Source: Saprospiraceae bacterium (GTDB lineage Bacteria > Bacteroidota > Bacteroidia > Chitinophagales > Saprospiraceae). From it: a DNA stretch of 64,000 nt. Below the pieces are notes generated by a model, which searched no databases, had not been told where the DNA came from, and saw only the letters and a program-made list of their open reading frames with translations. The DNA is taken from NCBI GenBank assembly GCA_029212405.1, contig JARGNR010000002.1, forward strand, positions 62,001 to 126,000. The letters run 5' to 3'. This document shows, one piece after another, positions 27,172-34,254 of the stretch (positions are counted from its first letter, which is position 1; the number at the start of each line of letters is the position of its first letter). The position numbers were made by a program, and so were the translations under genes.

Positions 27172-28839
27172 TTAGAAATTAGATGACACAGAAAACTTGA
27201 TTCCGCTAAATGCTGGTTCCAGACGGCATATACCTCCTGAACACACAATCCCTTCAACTTGTTTTACGTATCGAAGTTGGAAACGATTTGCTTTATTGAT
27301 GTACACGACCCCTAAGGTAGGATAAACAATATTAAGACTTTCACCAGTATCCGGATCTTTAGGGGATTTGTCGGAAGGACTAATATTATACATAATAGAT
27401 GCTTCAAAAATCCAATGTGGGGCCATACCATATTCAGCCAAAGCAAAAAACCAGCTTCCAAAATCTTCATCAGTAGCCATGTATTGAGTTTCGAAACGGA
27501 TGGATTTCTTTCGTGAAAACTTATATAAGAAATCTAAATATGGGGTTACGGTACTTACAAGTGGCACCTCAGGTTTCACCTCATAGATTTCTTGATTGTA
27601 TTTTTGCATTTGTAGTCCACCTGTCAGTTGCCAATCTCGTTTGTATTTATAGGTAACTTCTCCTAATATTTCTCGATAAAGTAAAGTTTTTTCATCTCTT
27701 AAATCTGTGATGTTAGAGAAATTGGCTAGAAAGCTAAACTTTTTATTGAATCGGTATCGCACATCTGCTTGGAATGCTTGTTCGCTTAAATCCTGCGTTG
27801 CAGGGGCATACCGAGCGGTCATTCTATAGGTGTTGAATCGATTCATTGGAGGAATATAATTGATCAAGCCTCTATTCAATGTAAGATTCGGGTCAGATCT
27901 GAAATTAAAATTTTCTGTTCTCTTCCCTTCAACGGTTACTCCAAGTTTACCTTTGGCAAAGGATAGGCTCGAGTATAAAACAGATCCTGAATCTTTCTTA
28001 AACTTACCAAAAGTGGTAACCCCTGAAATTTCTGTTCTTGGTTCTGCGCTATCAAAAAAAGCCTCTGCCGTTTTATATGCACCTTCTACATACCACGTGA
28101 AGCTTTTGTAGGACATGGTGTTATAAAGTGAAAAAAGATACACATTAAAAACGGGTTTTATTTGCTCTTCTGGGATATAGGTCTTTACATTATCAATGAT
28201 TAAATTCATTGTTTCATCATCGATGGTCCGATTTACGACACCAAACCCTGGGCTTAAATTGATTGGAGACTCTTCACTACCCAAAGAGAGATAGCCATCG
28301 ATTGCCGCCCCTTTGATAATTCCAGGGTTCACATCAAATAGAAACTTCTGTTTTCCTGTAAACGCCTTGATTTTCCAATCATCATTAATATCGTACACTA
28401 CTTTTGCGCCAAGAACAGCATTATCAATTAGCAGGGGCCTAGACTCCCAGGATCGATAAATGATTCCACTTCCTATTTGGTCGTAGATGTATCCGACTTC
28501 TACATTGAATTTATTGATTTGTTTGTTAATAAACCATCGACCAATGCCTTGGCCCGTATACGACCCTGTAGGATTAAGCAAGTTGGAGTTATTGAACATA
28601 TCAAACCGTATACCTAGATTTAGGTCATCCTTACTATAGTTGAGATTCAGCCATGCTTCACCTCCAGTGAGTTCAGTATCATATTGAGGTGTATTGGTTG
28701 CCCCGATTAGAGAGTCCCTTAAGAAGACATTGAAGTTGGATTCAAAATTTCCTGAAAAGACTCCAGAATCTTGAGCATTTGCTTGAAGCACACTTCCAAA
28801 AAACAAGAGTGTCAACAAAGCTTTGAATACGAATTTCAT
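27172..28839 (-). CDS. DUF6029-like outer-membrane beta-barrel protein
   Basis: A 555-residue protein with a signal peptide (to QANAQ) and many alternating amphipathic strands, ending in a C-terminal Phe (VSSNF), as expected for an outer-membrane beta-barrel. Features such as FSGNFESNFNVF near the start and long Arg/Tyr-rich strands resemble the DUF6029 family, which commonly neighbours Omp28-like genes in Bacteroidota. It is the first gene of the two-gene operon. Function is unknown; a pore or receptor role for the Omp28 partner is an inference. Two Cys residues near the end (CSGGIC) could form a disulphide. Confidence 0.75.
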   Translation of the reverse strand: MKFVFKALLTLLFFGSVLQANAQDSGVFSGNFESNFNVFLRDSLIGATNTPQYDTELTGGEAWLNLNYSKDDLNLGIRFDMFNNSNLLNPTGSYTGQGIGRWFINKQINKFNVEVGYIYDQIGSGIIYRSWESRPLLIDNAVLGAKVVYDINDDWKIKAFTGKQKFLFDVNPGIIKGAAIDGYLSLGSEESPINLSPGFGVVNRTIDDETMNLIIDNVKTYIPEEQIKPVFNVYLFSLYNTMSYKSFTWYVEGAYKTAEAFFDSAEPRTEISGVTTFGKFKKDSGSVLYSSLSFAKGKLGVTVEGKRTENFNFRSDPNLTLNRGLINYIPPMNRFNTYRMTARYAPATQDLSEQAFQADVRYRFNKKFSFLANFSNITDLRDEKTLLYREILGEVTYKYKRDWQLTGGLQMQKYNQEIYEVKPEVPLVSTVTPYLDFLYKFSRKKSIRFETQYMATDEDFGSWFFALAEYGMAPHWIFEASIMYNISPSDKSPKDPDTGESLNIVYPTLGVVYINKANRFQLRYVKQVEGIVCSGGICRLEPAFSGIKFSVSSNF

Positions 28840-28917
28840 TATAAAGTTGTTTTGTTAGTTAGTTTTAGTATAATCTATAACAAAGACCAAAGAAACATAT
28901 AATCTTGTTAAAGAAAT

Positions 28918-28925
28918 CAAAAATA
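28918..28925 (-). promoter_or_regulatory. Putative -7 promoter box of the DUF6029-Omp28 operon
   Basis: The minus-strand octamer TATTTTTG matches TAnnTTTG and lies about 80 bp upstream of the DUF6029 gene start; no clear -33 box accompanies it. Confidence 0.4.
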
Positions 28926-29074
28926 TTAAATTATGCGCTATGATTTCTGTTACTTCGTAATAAATGCGCCGTCAAGATCGCGTATGTTAATTCGGAGACA
29001 TGATAAAGGATGAATTTTAATTTTTTGAAAAGAAATCTTTATTATTGCTCACTAGAACTAGAAAATTCAAAAAA

Positions 29075-29596
29075 ATGAAACAAGTCTTTGCAATATTAGG
29101 TGTATTTTTTATCCTATCCGCTTTTTCTTTAAGTTCAACTCCTGCAGTAGAAACAACAGCCGGGCATACATTGCCAGCGGTAAATGTTAAGACCTTAGAA
29201 GGGAAATCCGTAAACATTCAAAGTTTAGTTGGTAAGGGAAAAATCACAGTGATCAGCTTTTGGGCTACCTGGTGTTCTCCATGTAAAAGAGAATTGGATG
29301 CGATTGCAGAAATTTACCCAGATTGGCAGGATGAATTTAATGTAGAGTTGTTGGCAGTTACAATAGATGATGCTAGAGGAGTGGCAAAAGTTCCAGCTAT
29401 GGTTGCATCAAAAGGTTGGGAATATAAAATTCTATCAGATTCAAAGCAAGACTTGCAACGGGCATTAAATTTCCAGACTGTTCCACAAACCTTTTTATTG
29501 AATGAAGCAGGAGAGATTATTTATACACATTCAGGGTATAGTCCTGGAGACGAATTTGAATTAGAAGATGAAATTAAAAAAGTGGCTGGGAAATAG
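29075..29596 (+). CDS. TlpA/ResA-like secreted thioredoxin
   Basis: The frame opens at a TTG (29045), but the ATG at 29075 starts a clean signal peptide (MKQVFAILGVFFILSAFS), giving 173 residues. The thioredoxin active site is FWATWCSPCKREL and the cis-proline region is TVPQTFLLNEAGEI. TlpA-like proteins reduce periplasmic or surface disulphides, often with electrons from DsbD-type proteins such as the one encoded at 19.2-21.8 kb. It is divergent from the DUF6029-Omp28 operon. A strong terminator follows. Confidence 0.9.
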   Translation: MKQVFAILGVFFILSAFSLSSTPAVETTAGHTLPAVNVKTLEGKSVNIQSLVGKGKITVISFWATWCSPCKRELDAIAEIYPDWQDEFNVELLAVTIDDARGVAKVPAMVASKGWEYKILSDSKQDLQRALNFQTVPQTFLLNEAGEIIYTHSGYSPGDEFELEDEIKKVAGK

Positions 29597-29622
29597 AATT
29601 TAACTCAGAAATAAGATATATC

Positions 29623-29654
29623 AAGGGATGACAGTAGATGTTGTCCCTTTTTTT
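29623..29654 (+). terminator. Rho-independent terminator of the TlpA-like gene
   Basis: An 11-bp stem AAGGGATGACA / TGTTGTCCCTT (two wobble pairs) with a 5-nt loop runs into seven T, 26 bp after the TlpA-like stop codon. Confidence 0.88.
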
Positions 29655-29703
29655 GTGGGTGATAGGGTATAAAAAGAAGGGAGTTTATGAGGCAATAAAA
29701 TAG

Positions 29704-29737
29704 AAATAGAGCATCGAATGTATCCGACACTCTATTT
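29704..29737 (-). terminator. Hairpin at the 3' end of the tRNA-like array
   Basis: An 8-bp stem AAATAGAG / CTCTATTT with an 18-nt loop lies 20 bp past the 3' end of the last tRNA-like unit on the minus strand, followed by CTATTTTATT. It may end the array transcript, although the loop is large and the T tract is broken. Confidence 0.4.
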
Positions 29738-29757
29738 TCAAACTGTAATTTCTTTTG

Positions 29758-29921
29758 CTGTGAGAGAAGGATTCGAACCTCCACGAAGCGCTTAGCCACT
29801 AAGCAGATATCTTTATGATTTAAGGGAAAAACGTATGTGGTCAACCCATTACCTAGCGTTTATTGCGTGATCTTCACCCCCGAGACAGGAGGGCATGTCT
29901 GCCAATTTCATCACCTCACAG
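29758..29921 (-). ncRNA. tRNA-like RNA, A-type unit 1
   Basis: Read on the minus strand, the 164-nt unit folds as a class II tRNA. The acceptor stem is CTGTGAGG / TCTCACAG, the D-arm is ATG-AAATTGGCAGA-CAT as in tRNA-Leu, the anticodon arm is CCCTC-CTGTCTC-GGGGG, and the T-arm is GGAGG-TTCGAAT-CCTTC with an ideal TTCGAAT loop. Between anticodon arm and T-arm lie 94 nt instead of the usual 13-20. This part can form a GAAG/CTTC plus CGC/GCG stem and an internal GCTTAG-TGG-CTAAGC hairpin. By canonical counting the anticodon would read GUC (Asp), which does not fit a leucine-type body, and position 37 is U. No CCA is encoded. It may be a functional odd tRNA, a tRNA mimic or a decayed tRNA; three identities (acceptor, D-loop, T-loop) make chance unlikely. 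Confidence 0.6.
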
Positions 29922-30073
29922 TGTATATAGTATTTCAAAAAACAATGGAAATCAGGAAACCCTCAGCCACGCACCCGCTTTCGCGGTTTCCTCATTTGAA
30001 GTACTGTTGTACTTCACTTCTCTAAACGAGAAGGTCATTCGGTCACATGTCTGCCAATTTCATCACCTCACAG
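29922..30073 (-). ncRNA. tRNA-like RNA, B-type unit 1
   Basis: The 152-nt unit starts with the same CTGTGAGGTGATGAAATTGG block as the A units. After it come a hairpin CTTCTC-GTTTA-GAGAAG where an anticodon arm would be, a perfect TGAAGTAC-AACA-GTACTTCA hairpin like a variable arm, a CCGC-GAAA-GCGG tetraloop hairpin in the T-arm position, and an enclosing AGGAAACC / GGTTTCCT pairing. It has no partner for its 5' acceptor strand. It directly precedes an A unit on the minus strand. Confidence 0.5.
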
Positions 30074-30222
30074 TGTATATAGTATATTAAAAAACAAGTT
30101 TGGGATGAAAGACTTAGATCCAGCCCGCTTTCGCGGTTCCTTCACTTGAAGCACTGTCGTACTTCACTATAATTTCTTAACGAAATAATAGATCGCTCAG
30201 TCAAAATTTCATCACCTCACAG
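30074..30222 (-). ncRNA. tRNA-like RNA, C-type unit (diverged B)
   Basis: The 149-nt unit is a diverged relative of the B units. It shares the 23-bp start block (30205-30227 on the plus strand), the GAAGTAC-GACA-GTGCTTC hairpin and the CCGC-GAAA-GCGG tetraloop hairpin. Its anticodon-position stem has a different sequence (ATTTC-GTTAA-GAAAT, extendable to nine pairs with one mismatch) but the same place and form, i.e. paired changes relative to B. The D-arm is degenerate. Confidence 0.45.
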
Positions 30223-30237
30223 TGTATTTTATATTCG

Positions 30238-30257
30238 TTAGATAACATTTTATCTAA
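30238..30257. other. AT-rich perfect hairpin in the array spacer
   Basis: TTAGATAA and TTATCTAA form an 8-bp stem with a CATT loop in the 66-bp spacer between the A2 and C units. It could be a terminator, a processing site or a protein site. Confidence 0.5.
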
Positions 30258-30288
30258 TGGTAGCTGCCTTTATTACTAAAAACGATAG

Positions 30289-30452
30289 CTGTGAGAGAAG
30301 GATTCGAACCTCCACGAAGCGCTTAGCCACTAAGCAGATATCTTTATGATTTAAGGGAAAAACGTATGTGGTCAACCCATTACCTAGCGTTTATTGCGTG
30401 ATCTTCACCCCCGAGACAGGAGGGCATGTCTGCCAATTTCATCACCTCACAG
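30289..30452 (-). ncRNA. tRNA-like RNA, A-type unit 2
   Basis: This 164-nt unit is identical to the A-type unit at 29758-29921, with the same cloverleaf, the same 94-nt variable region and the same GUC anticodon reading. On the minus strand its 3' end is followed by CTATCGTTTTTAG and a spacer with a perfect hairpin. Confidence 0.6.
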
Positions 30453-30604
30453 TGTATATAGTATTTCAAAAAACAATGGAAATCAGGAAACCCTCAGCCA
30501 CGCACCCGCTTTCGCGGTTTCCTCATTTGAAGTACTGTTGTACTTCACTTCTCTAAACGAGAAGGTCATTCGGTCACATGTCTGCCAATTTCATCACCTC
30601 ACAG
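30453..30604 (-). ncRNA. tRNA-like RNA, B-type unit 2
   Basis: This 152-nt unit is identical to the B-type unit at 29922-30073. It is the first unit of the array in the minus-strand reading direction; upstream of it the sequence becomes a plain AT-rich spacer, so an array promoter should lie at about 30610-30700, although no TAnnTTTG box with a good -33 partner was found there. Confidence 0.5.
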
Positions 30605-30609
30605 TGTAT

Positions 30610-30887
30610 GTAGTATTTCAATTTTTTAAACACCGCTTTCTGTGTTTGATAAAACAAATATAGAAGCGTTTTTAATAATAAACAAATAAAATTCAGCTAT
30701 TTTCAATATAACTGTATAAGTATTCAGTTATTTGTCATTAAAATATTAAAATGTTCAATAGTTGGTTGTTTTTTGATTACATATTGGAATAATATTCATT
30801 AAATATGACTTAGAGGTGAATCTGGTTTAGATTATTGTTGAATTTTGTGTAAAATGTTCATAAATAGTAAAAGATACAAGACATTTA
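30610..30887. other. AT-rich spacer without visible genes
   Basis: The stretch between the tRNA-like array and the comM-like gene is strongly AT-rich. I see no reading frame, terminator or promoter pair that I can defend. Confidence 0.6.
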
Positions 30888-32444
30888 TTATCCTGCCCAA
30901 CCTTCTCTGTCTAGGCTTCTATATTGAATAGCTTCTGCTAAATGCTCAATCTTAATTTCTTCAGAATTCCCTAGGTCAGCACAAGTTCTTGCTACTTTTA
31001 ATATTCTATCATACGCTCTGGCAGAAAGTTGTAATCTTTCCATCGCGGTCTTCAGAAGGATTGTACATGGTTTTGATAATGCACAGACCTCTCTTACCAT
31101 ACGACTTGGCATTAATGCATTTCCATTGATATTAGAATAGTTCTCAAATCGCTTGTCTTGGATTTCTCTAGCTCGTACAACTCGTTCGGTTACCGTTTCA
31201 CTGGTCTCACTCTTAAACTCGGCACTTGCCAATTCATCGTAGGAAACAGGCGTGACTTCTACATGAAGATCTATTCGATCCAATAACGGCCCAGATATTT
31301 TATTCAAATATTTTTTTACAATTCCGGGCCCACAAACACATTCTTTCTCTGGGTGGTTGTAAAATCCGCACGGGCATGGATTCATACTTGCGACCAACAT
31401 GAAACTGGCAGGATAATCAACAGATATTCTAGCTCTTGAGATGGTTACCTTTCGTTCTTCCATGGGTTGTCGTAAGACTTCCAATACGGAACGTTTAAAC
31501 TCTGGGAGTTCATCTAAAAAGAGCACTCCATTATGTGCTAATGAAATTTCTCCAGGATTTGGGTTGGATCCACCACCCACCAGTGCCACATCACTAATGG
31601 TATGATGAGGGGATCGAAATGGTCGTGAAGCAACTAAAGATGCATTGACTGGAAGCAGTCCCGCAACAGAATGAATTTTGGTCGTATCTAGAGCTTCTCT
31701 CAAATTTAGAGGAGGTAAGATCGTAGGTAACCTCCTAGCCAGCATAGTTTTGCCAGAACCGGGAGGACCGATAAGAATCACATTGTGTCCTCCAGCAGCG
31801 GCTATTTCTAAGGCACGTTTGATATTTTCTTGGCCTTTGACATCACTAAAGTCTACGGTATACGTATTTTCATTGTATTCAAACTCTTCTCGAGTATCAT
31901 GTTCTACAGGCTTTAATTGGATCTCTCCTTGTAAAAAATCTATTGCTTCTTTTAGGTGCTCAATTCCATACACTTCTAGATCATTCACAATGGCAGCTTC
32001 TCTTGCATTTTGTTTTGGGAGGATAAGTCCTTTGAATTTTTCTTTTCTAGCTTGGATTGCGATGGGTAAGGCTCCTTTAATAGGGCGAAGACTTCCATCT
32101 AGGGCCAATTCTCCCATGATTACATATTGATCAATATCAGGGGCCTGTATTTGTTTTGTAGCAGCAAGGGAGGCTAAGGCAAGAGGTAAATCATAGGCGG
32201 AACCTTCTTTACGAATGTCTGCAGGTGCTAGATTGACAATTAATTTGACCCTGGGTACACGATATCCTATATTCGTTACAGCGGCTTCAATTCTACTGAA
32301 CCCTTCTCTAACGGCACTATCTGGTAATCCAACCAAGACATAAAACGGTTTACCTTGAGGGACGATTCCACCGGCATTGACTTCTACAGCGATGGTTTGA
32401 GCTTCTACTCCTTGAACAGCACTGGCACTTGTAGTAACGAGCAT
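30888..32444 (-). CDS. comM: YifB/ComM-family Mg-chelatase-like AAA+ ATPase
   Basis: The frame can be extended to a TTG at 32486, but the family N-terminus (MLVTTSASAVQGVEAQTIAVEVN) begins at the ATG at 32444, giving 518 residues. Domains: an N-terminal Lon-protease-like (ChlI) fold, an AAA+ module with Walker A GPPGSGKT and Walker B-type GVLFLDELPEF, a four-Cys zinc-like insert CPCGFYNHPEKECVCGPG, and the C-terminal Mg-chelatase domain (LSARAYDRILKVARTCADL). ComM is a hexameric branch-migration helicase that aids integration of transforming DNA in naturally competent bacteria. Length and motifs are typical. Confidence 0.92.
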   Translation of the reverse strand: MLVTTSASAVQGVEAQTIAVEVNAGGIVPQGKPFYVLVGLPDSAVREGFSRIEAAVTNIGYRVPRVKLIVNLAPADIRKEGSAYDLPLALASLAATKQIQAPDIDQYVIMGELALDGSLRPIKGALPIAIQARKEKFKGLILPKQNAREAAIVNDLEVYGIEHLKEAIDFLQGEIQLKPVEHDTREEFEYNENTYTVDFSDVKGQENIKRALEIAAAGGHNVILIGPPGSGKTMLARRLPTILPPLNLREALDTTKIHSVAGLLPVNASLVASRPFRSPHHTISDVALVGGGSNPNPGEISLAHNGVLFLDELPEFKRSVLEVLRQPMEERKVTISRARISVDYPASFMLVASMNPCPCGFYNHPEKECVCGPGIVKKYLNKISGPLLDRIDLHVEVTPVSYDELASAEFKSETSETVTERVVRAREIQDKRFENYSNINGNALMPSRMVREVCALSKPCTILLKTAMERLQLSARAYDRILKVARTCADLGNSEEIKIEHLAEAIQYRSLDREGWAG

Positions 32445-32559
32445 ATGATTAAAGTTGGATCGTTGATTAATGGAAAGGGCTTTCAAGCATTTAACTTAAA
32501 AACCGGCATAATGTGACAAGATATTTATCAGAAAACTGTTTTTCAAACTTAATGGAAAT

Positions 32560-32598
32560 AAAATAGACAATACCACATTACGTGATACTGTCTATTTT
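32560..32598 (-). terminator. Long terminator hairpin after the prohibitin gene
   Basis: A 17-bp stem (AAAATAGACAGTATCAC on the minus strand, three wobble pairs with its partner) with a 5-nt loop ends in TTTTATTT. It lies 20 bp past the prohibitin stop codon and is nearly symmetrical. Confidence 0.85.
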
Positions 32599-32618
32599 AA
32601 TACGGGTTTTTATAAAAA

Positions 32619-33461
32619 TTAGTTGTTTAAGATAAGAGGAAGTCCGTCTCCTGATCCACCCACAACAACAACCTTAGAGTTAGGAGATTTGGCCAACATA
32701 AGTGTTGCCTCAATTCCTTTATCTCTTAAAATCTTATCTGTCAAAGAAGCATTTAGAATTCTATTCGCATCTGCTTTTGCTTGTGCTTCAATTACTCTTC
32801 TTTCGGCTTCTTGTCTCTCTCTGTCAATTTTATATTGATATTGAAGGGACAATTGCTCTTCCTCCAATTTTTTCTCGATAGCTGTTCTTAAATTGTCTGG
32901 TAAGGTTACCGAACGAATCAAAATAGCATCTAGAATCAGATTTTTTCTGGCTATAGAAGCGAATGATTTATCAAAAATTTCTTGTTGAATTGCCTCTCTT
33001 TTCGTGGAATACAATTCTTCAGGTAAATACTGTCCGATTACTTCTCTTGTTGCGGACCGAATCTCTGGTTTGATAATTCTATTTACATAGTCTTTTCCAA
33101 TTTCATCGTGTAGAAATCCGATTTTGTTTGGTTCTGGACTATATCTGTAAGAGAGTTCAATGGTAATATTCAATCCATTTTTTGAGAGCACTTCCATTTC
33201 TTCGAACGCTTCATTGGTTCTGATATCATAGATAAACATGGTATTCCAGGGCGCGACAACATGAAATCCTTGGGGATACACATTTTCTTTGTCCAAACCA
33301 CCACTAAATTTTTTAAATAGTACTCCTTTTTCACCAGCATCAATGGTTAAAAAAGTTGTATTGGTTAGTGCAATGAATAAAAATAGGAAAAAGAGGGCAA
33401 AAACTAAATACTTACCAATTCCTGAAGGTATCTGAGCATTGGGTTTCTTATTAAATGACAT
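32619..33461 (-). CDS. Prohibitin-family SPFH/Band 7 membrane protein
   Basis: A 280-residue protein with one N-terminal membrane segment (YLVFALFFLFLFIALTNTTFL, about residues 18-38), an SPFH/Band 7 domain (about 40-200) and a C-terminal coiled coil (LEEEQLSLQYQYKIDRERQE). Prohibitins form large ring assemblies in the membrane, often around FtsH-type proteases. It is a single-gene unit with its own terminator. Confidence 0.9.
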   Translation of the reverse strand: MSFNKKPNAQIPSGIGKYLVFALFFLFLFIALTNTTFLTIDAGEKGVLFKKFSGGLDKENVYPQGFHVVAPWNTMFIYDIRTNEAFEEMEVLSKNGLNITIELSYRYSPEPNKIGFLHDEIGKDYVNRIIKPEIRSATREVIGQYLPEELYSTKREAIQQEIFDKSFASIARKNLILDAILIRSVTLPDNLRTAIEKKLEEEQLSLQYQYKIDRERQEAERRVIEAQAKADANRILNASLTDKILRDKGIEATLMLAKSPNSKVVVVGGSGDGLPLILNN

Positions 33462-33611
33462 ATATGTTCTGTTTTTAATTAATTTAATATTTAATCAATA
33501 TAAATACTTTAACAAAACAAACGACCATAATGATTCATGATATGTGAAAACAAGTTCAAATTCTTCGACTTAAACGATAAAAGTGGGGATAAATAGAAGA
33601 TTATCTAAGAT

Positions 33612-34073
33612 TTAGTCGTCGCGTTCTACAATATTTTTTAATCTAAAAGGGGTAGCAACGAGTCGTTCGTTGGGGAATATTTCCAAAACATCACCTGAAA
33701 AGCGGACCTGAATTCCATCTTTTTTATATTTATTGGATAATTCACATGGGTTGTATCTATTGTTTCCACCCTCGCTGGTAATTACATAAAGGCCACCTAC
33801 ATTTAAAATTGAACCACTCACATCTTCTAAGTTCTGAGTGACTTTTCTTTTTCCATGACAATCTTCTTCCATTTCTCCGAATTGTGGAACTCCATCTTTC
33901 GTAATAGGAGCTTTATCATAAATGCTTGTAGCAACATCAGTAGGAACATCATCTCCAATTTCAGGTTTTTTGAGCATCTCTTTTTTATCTGAGGGAACGC
34001 TGGACTTATTACTGCAGGCCTGAACAAGGAAAAGACAACAAATAGATATTGCTAGTAAATTTATTTTCTTCAT
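33612..34073 (-). CDS. Hypothetical lipoprotein
   Basis: I do not recognise a family. The 153-residue product has a lipoprotein signal (lipobox VQAC, Cys20), a low-complexity acidic/lysine linker (about 21-60) and a compact C-terminal part with two further Cys (EEDCHGK and NPCELSN) that could form a disulphide. It stands alone on its strand between the prohibitin and M14 peptidase genes. Confidence 0.75.
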   Translation of the reverse strand: MKKINLLAISICCLFLVQACSNKSSVPSDKKEMLKKPEIGDDVPTDVATSIYDKAPITKDGVPQFGEMEEDCHGKRKVTQNLEDVSGSILNVGGLYVITSEGGNNRYNPCELSNKYKKDGIQVRFSGDVLEIFPNERLVATPFRLKNIVERDD

Positions 34074-34182
34074 TTTCGATTTTCATATACTGGGAAACCC
34101 CAAGTTAAACAATTTTAGATTTTGAATATGTCCATAATTATGTGGATATCACGCACAATAAAAGAATACAGGTACTAAATGA

Positions 34183-34196
34183 CAAAGATATCTTTG
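34183..34196. promoter_or_regulatory. 14-bp perfect palindrome upstream of the lipoprotein gene
   Basis: CAAAGATATCTTTG is fully self-complementary and lies 110 bp upstream of the hypothetical lipoprotein start and 59 bp past the M14 peptidase stop. It may be an operator for a dimeric regulator; chance cannot be excluded in AT-rich DNA. Confidence 0.3.
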
Positions 34197-34254
34197 ATTC
34201 GTCACATAGTTTCTACTTCAAGTTTACAAGATAGATAAAACTCGAATGCATCAT

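Larger units (their letters stand above)
29757..30078. repeat. 322-bp perfect direct repeat, copy 1
   Basis: This segment is identical, as far as I can compare by eye, to 30288-30609, exactly 531 bp away. It contains one complete A-type tRNA-like unit and one complete B-type unit on the minus strand. Identity ends at 30079 (A) versus 30610 (G). Confidence 0.92.
30288..30609. repeat. 322-bp perfect direct repeat, copy 2
   Basis: This is the second copy of the repeat at 29757-30078. Between the two copies lie the C-type unit and a 66-bp spacer with a hairpin. Confidence 0.92.

Noticed and set aside
29758-29921. Group I intron in a tRNA gene
   Set aside because: The 94-nt extra segment lies in the variable-arm position, not in the anticodon loop, and is far too short for a group I intron core.
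29904-30604. Possible CRISPR array because a short sequence recurs five times
   Set aside because: Repeat spacing is about 150-230 bp, the spacers themselves are repeated, and no cas genes are present. The repeats fold as tRNA-like arms instead.
29757-30609. Possible integron attC or insertion sequence
   Set aside because: No integrase or transposase, no terminal inverted repeats and no GTTRRRY/RYYYAAC-type sites were seen.
29837-30663. Short plus-strand reading frames of 62-89 codons inside the array, present twice with identical sequence
   Set aside because: They are the antisense of the tRNA-like units and are identical only because the DNA is duplicated. They lack family features and codon use like the neighbours, so they are not protein genes.
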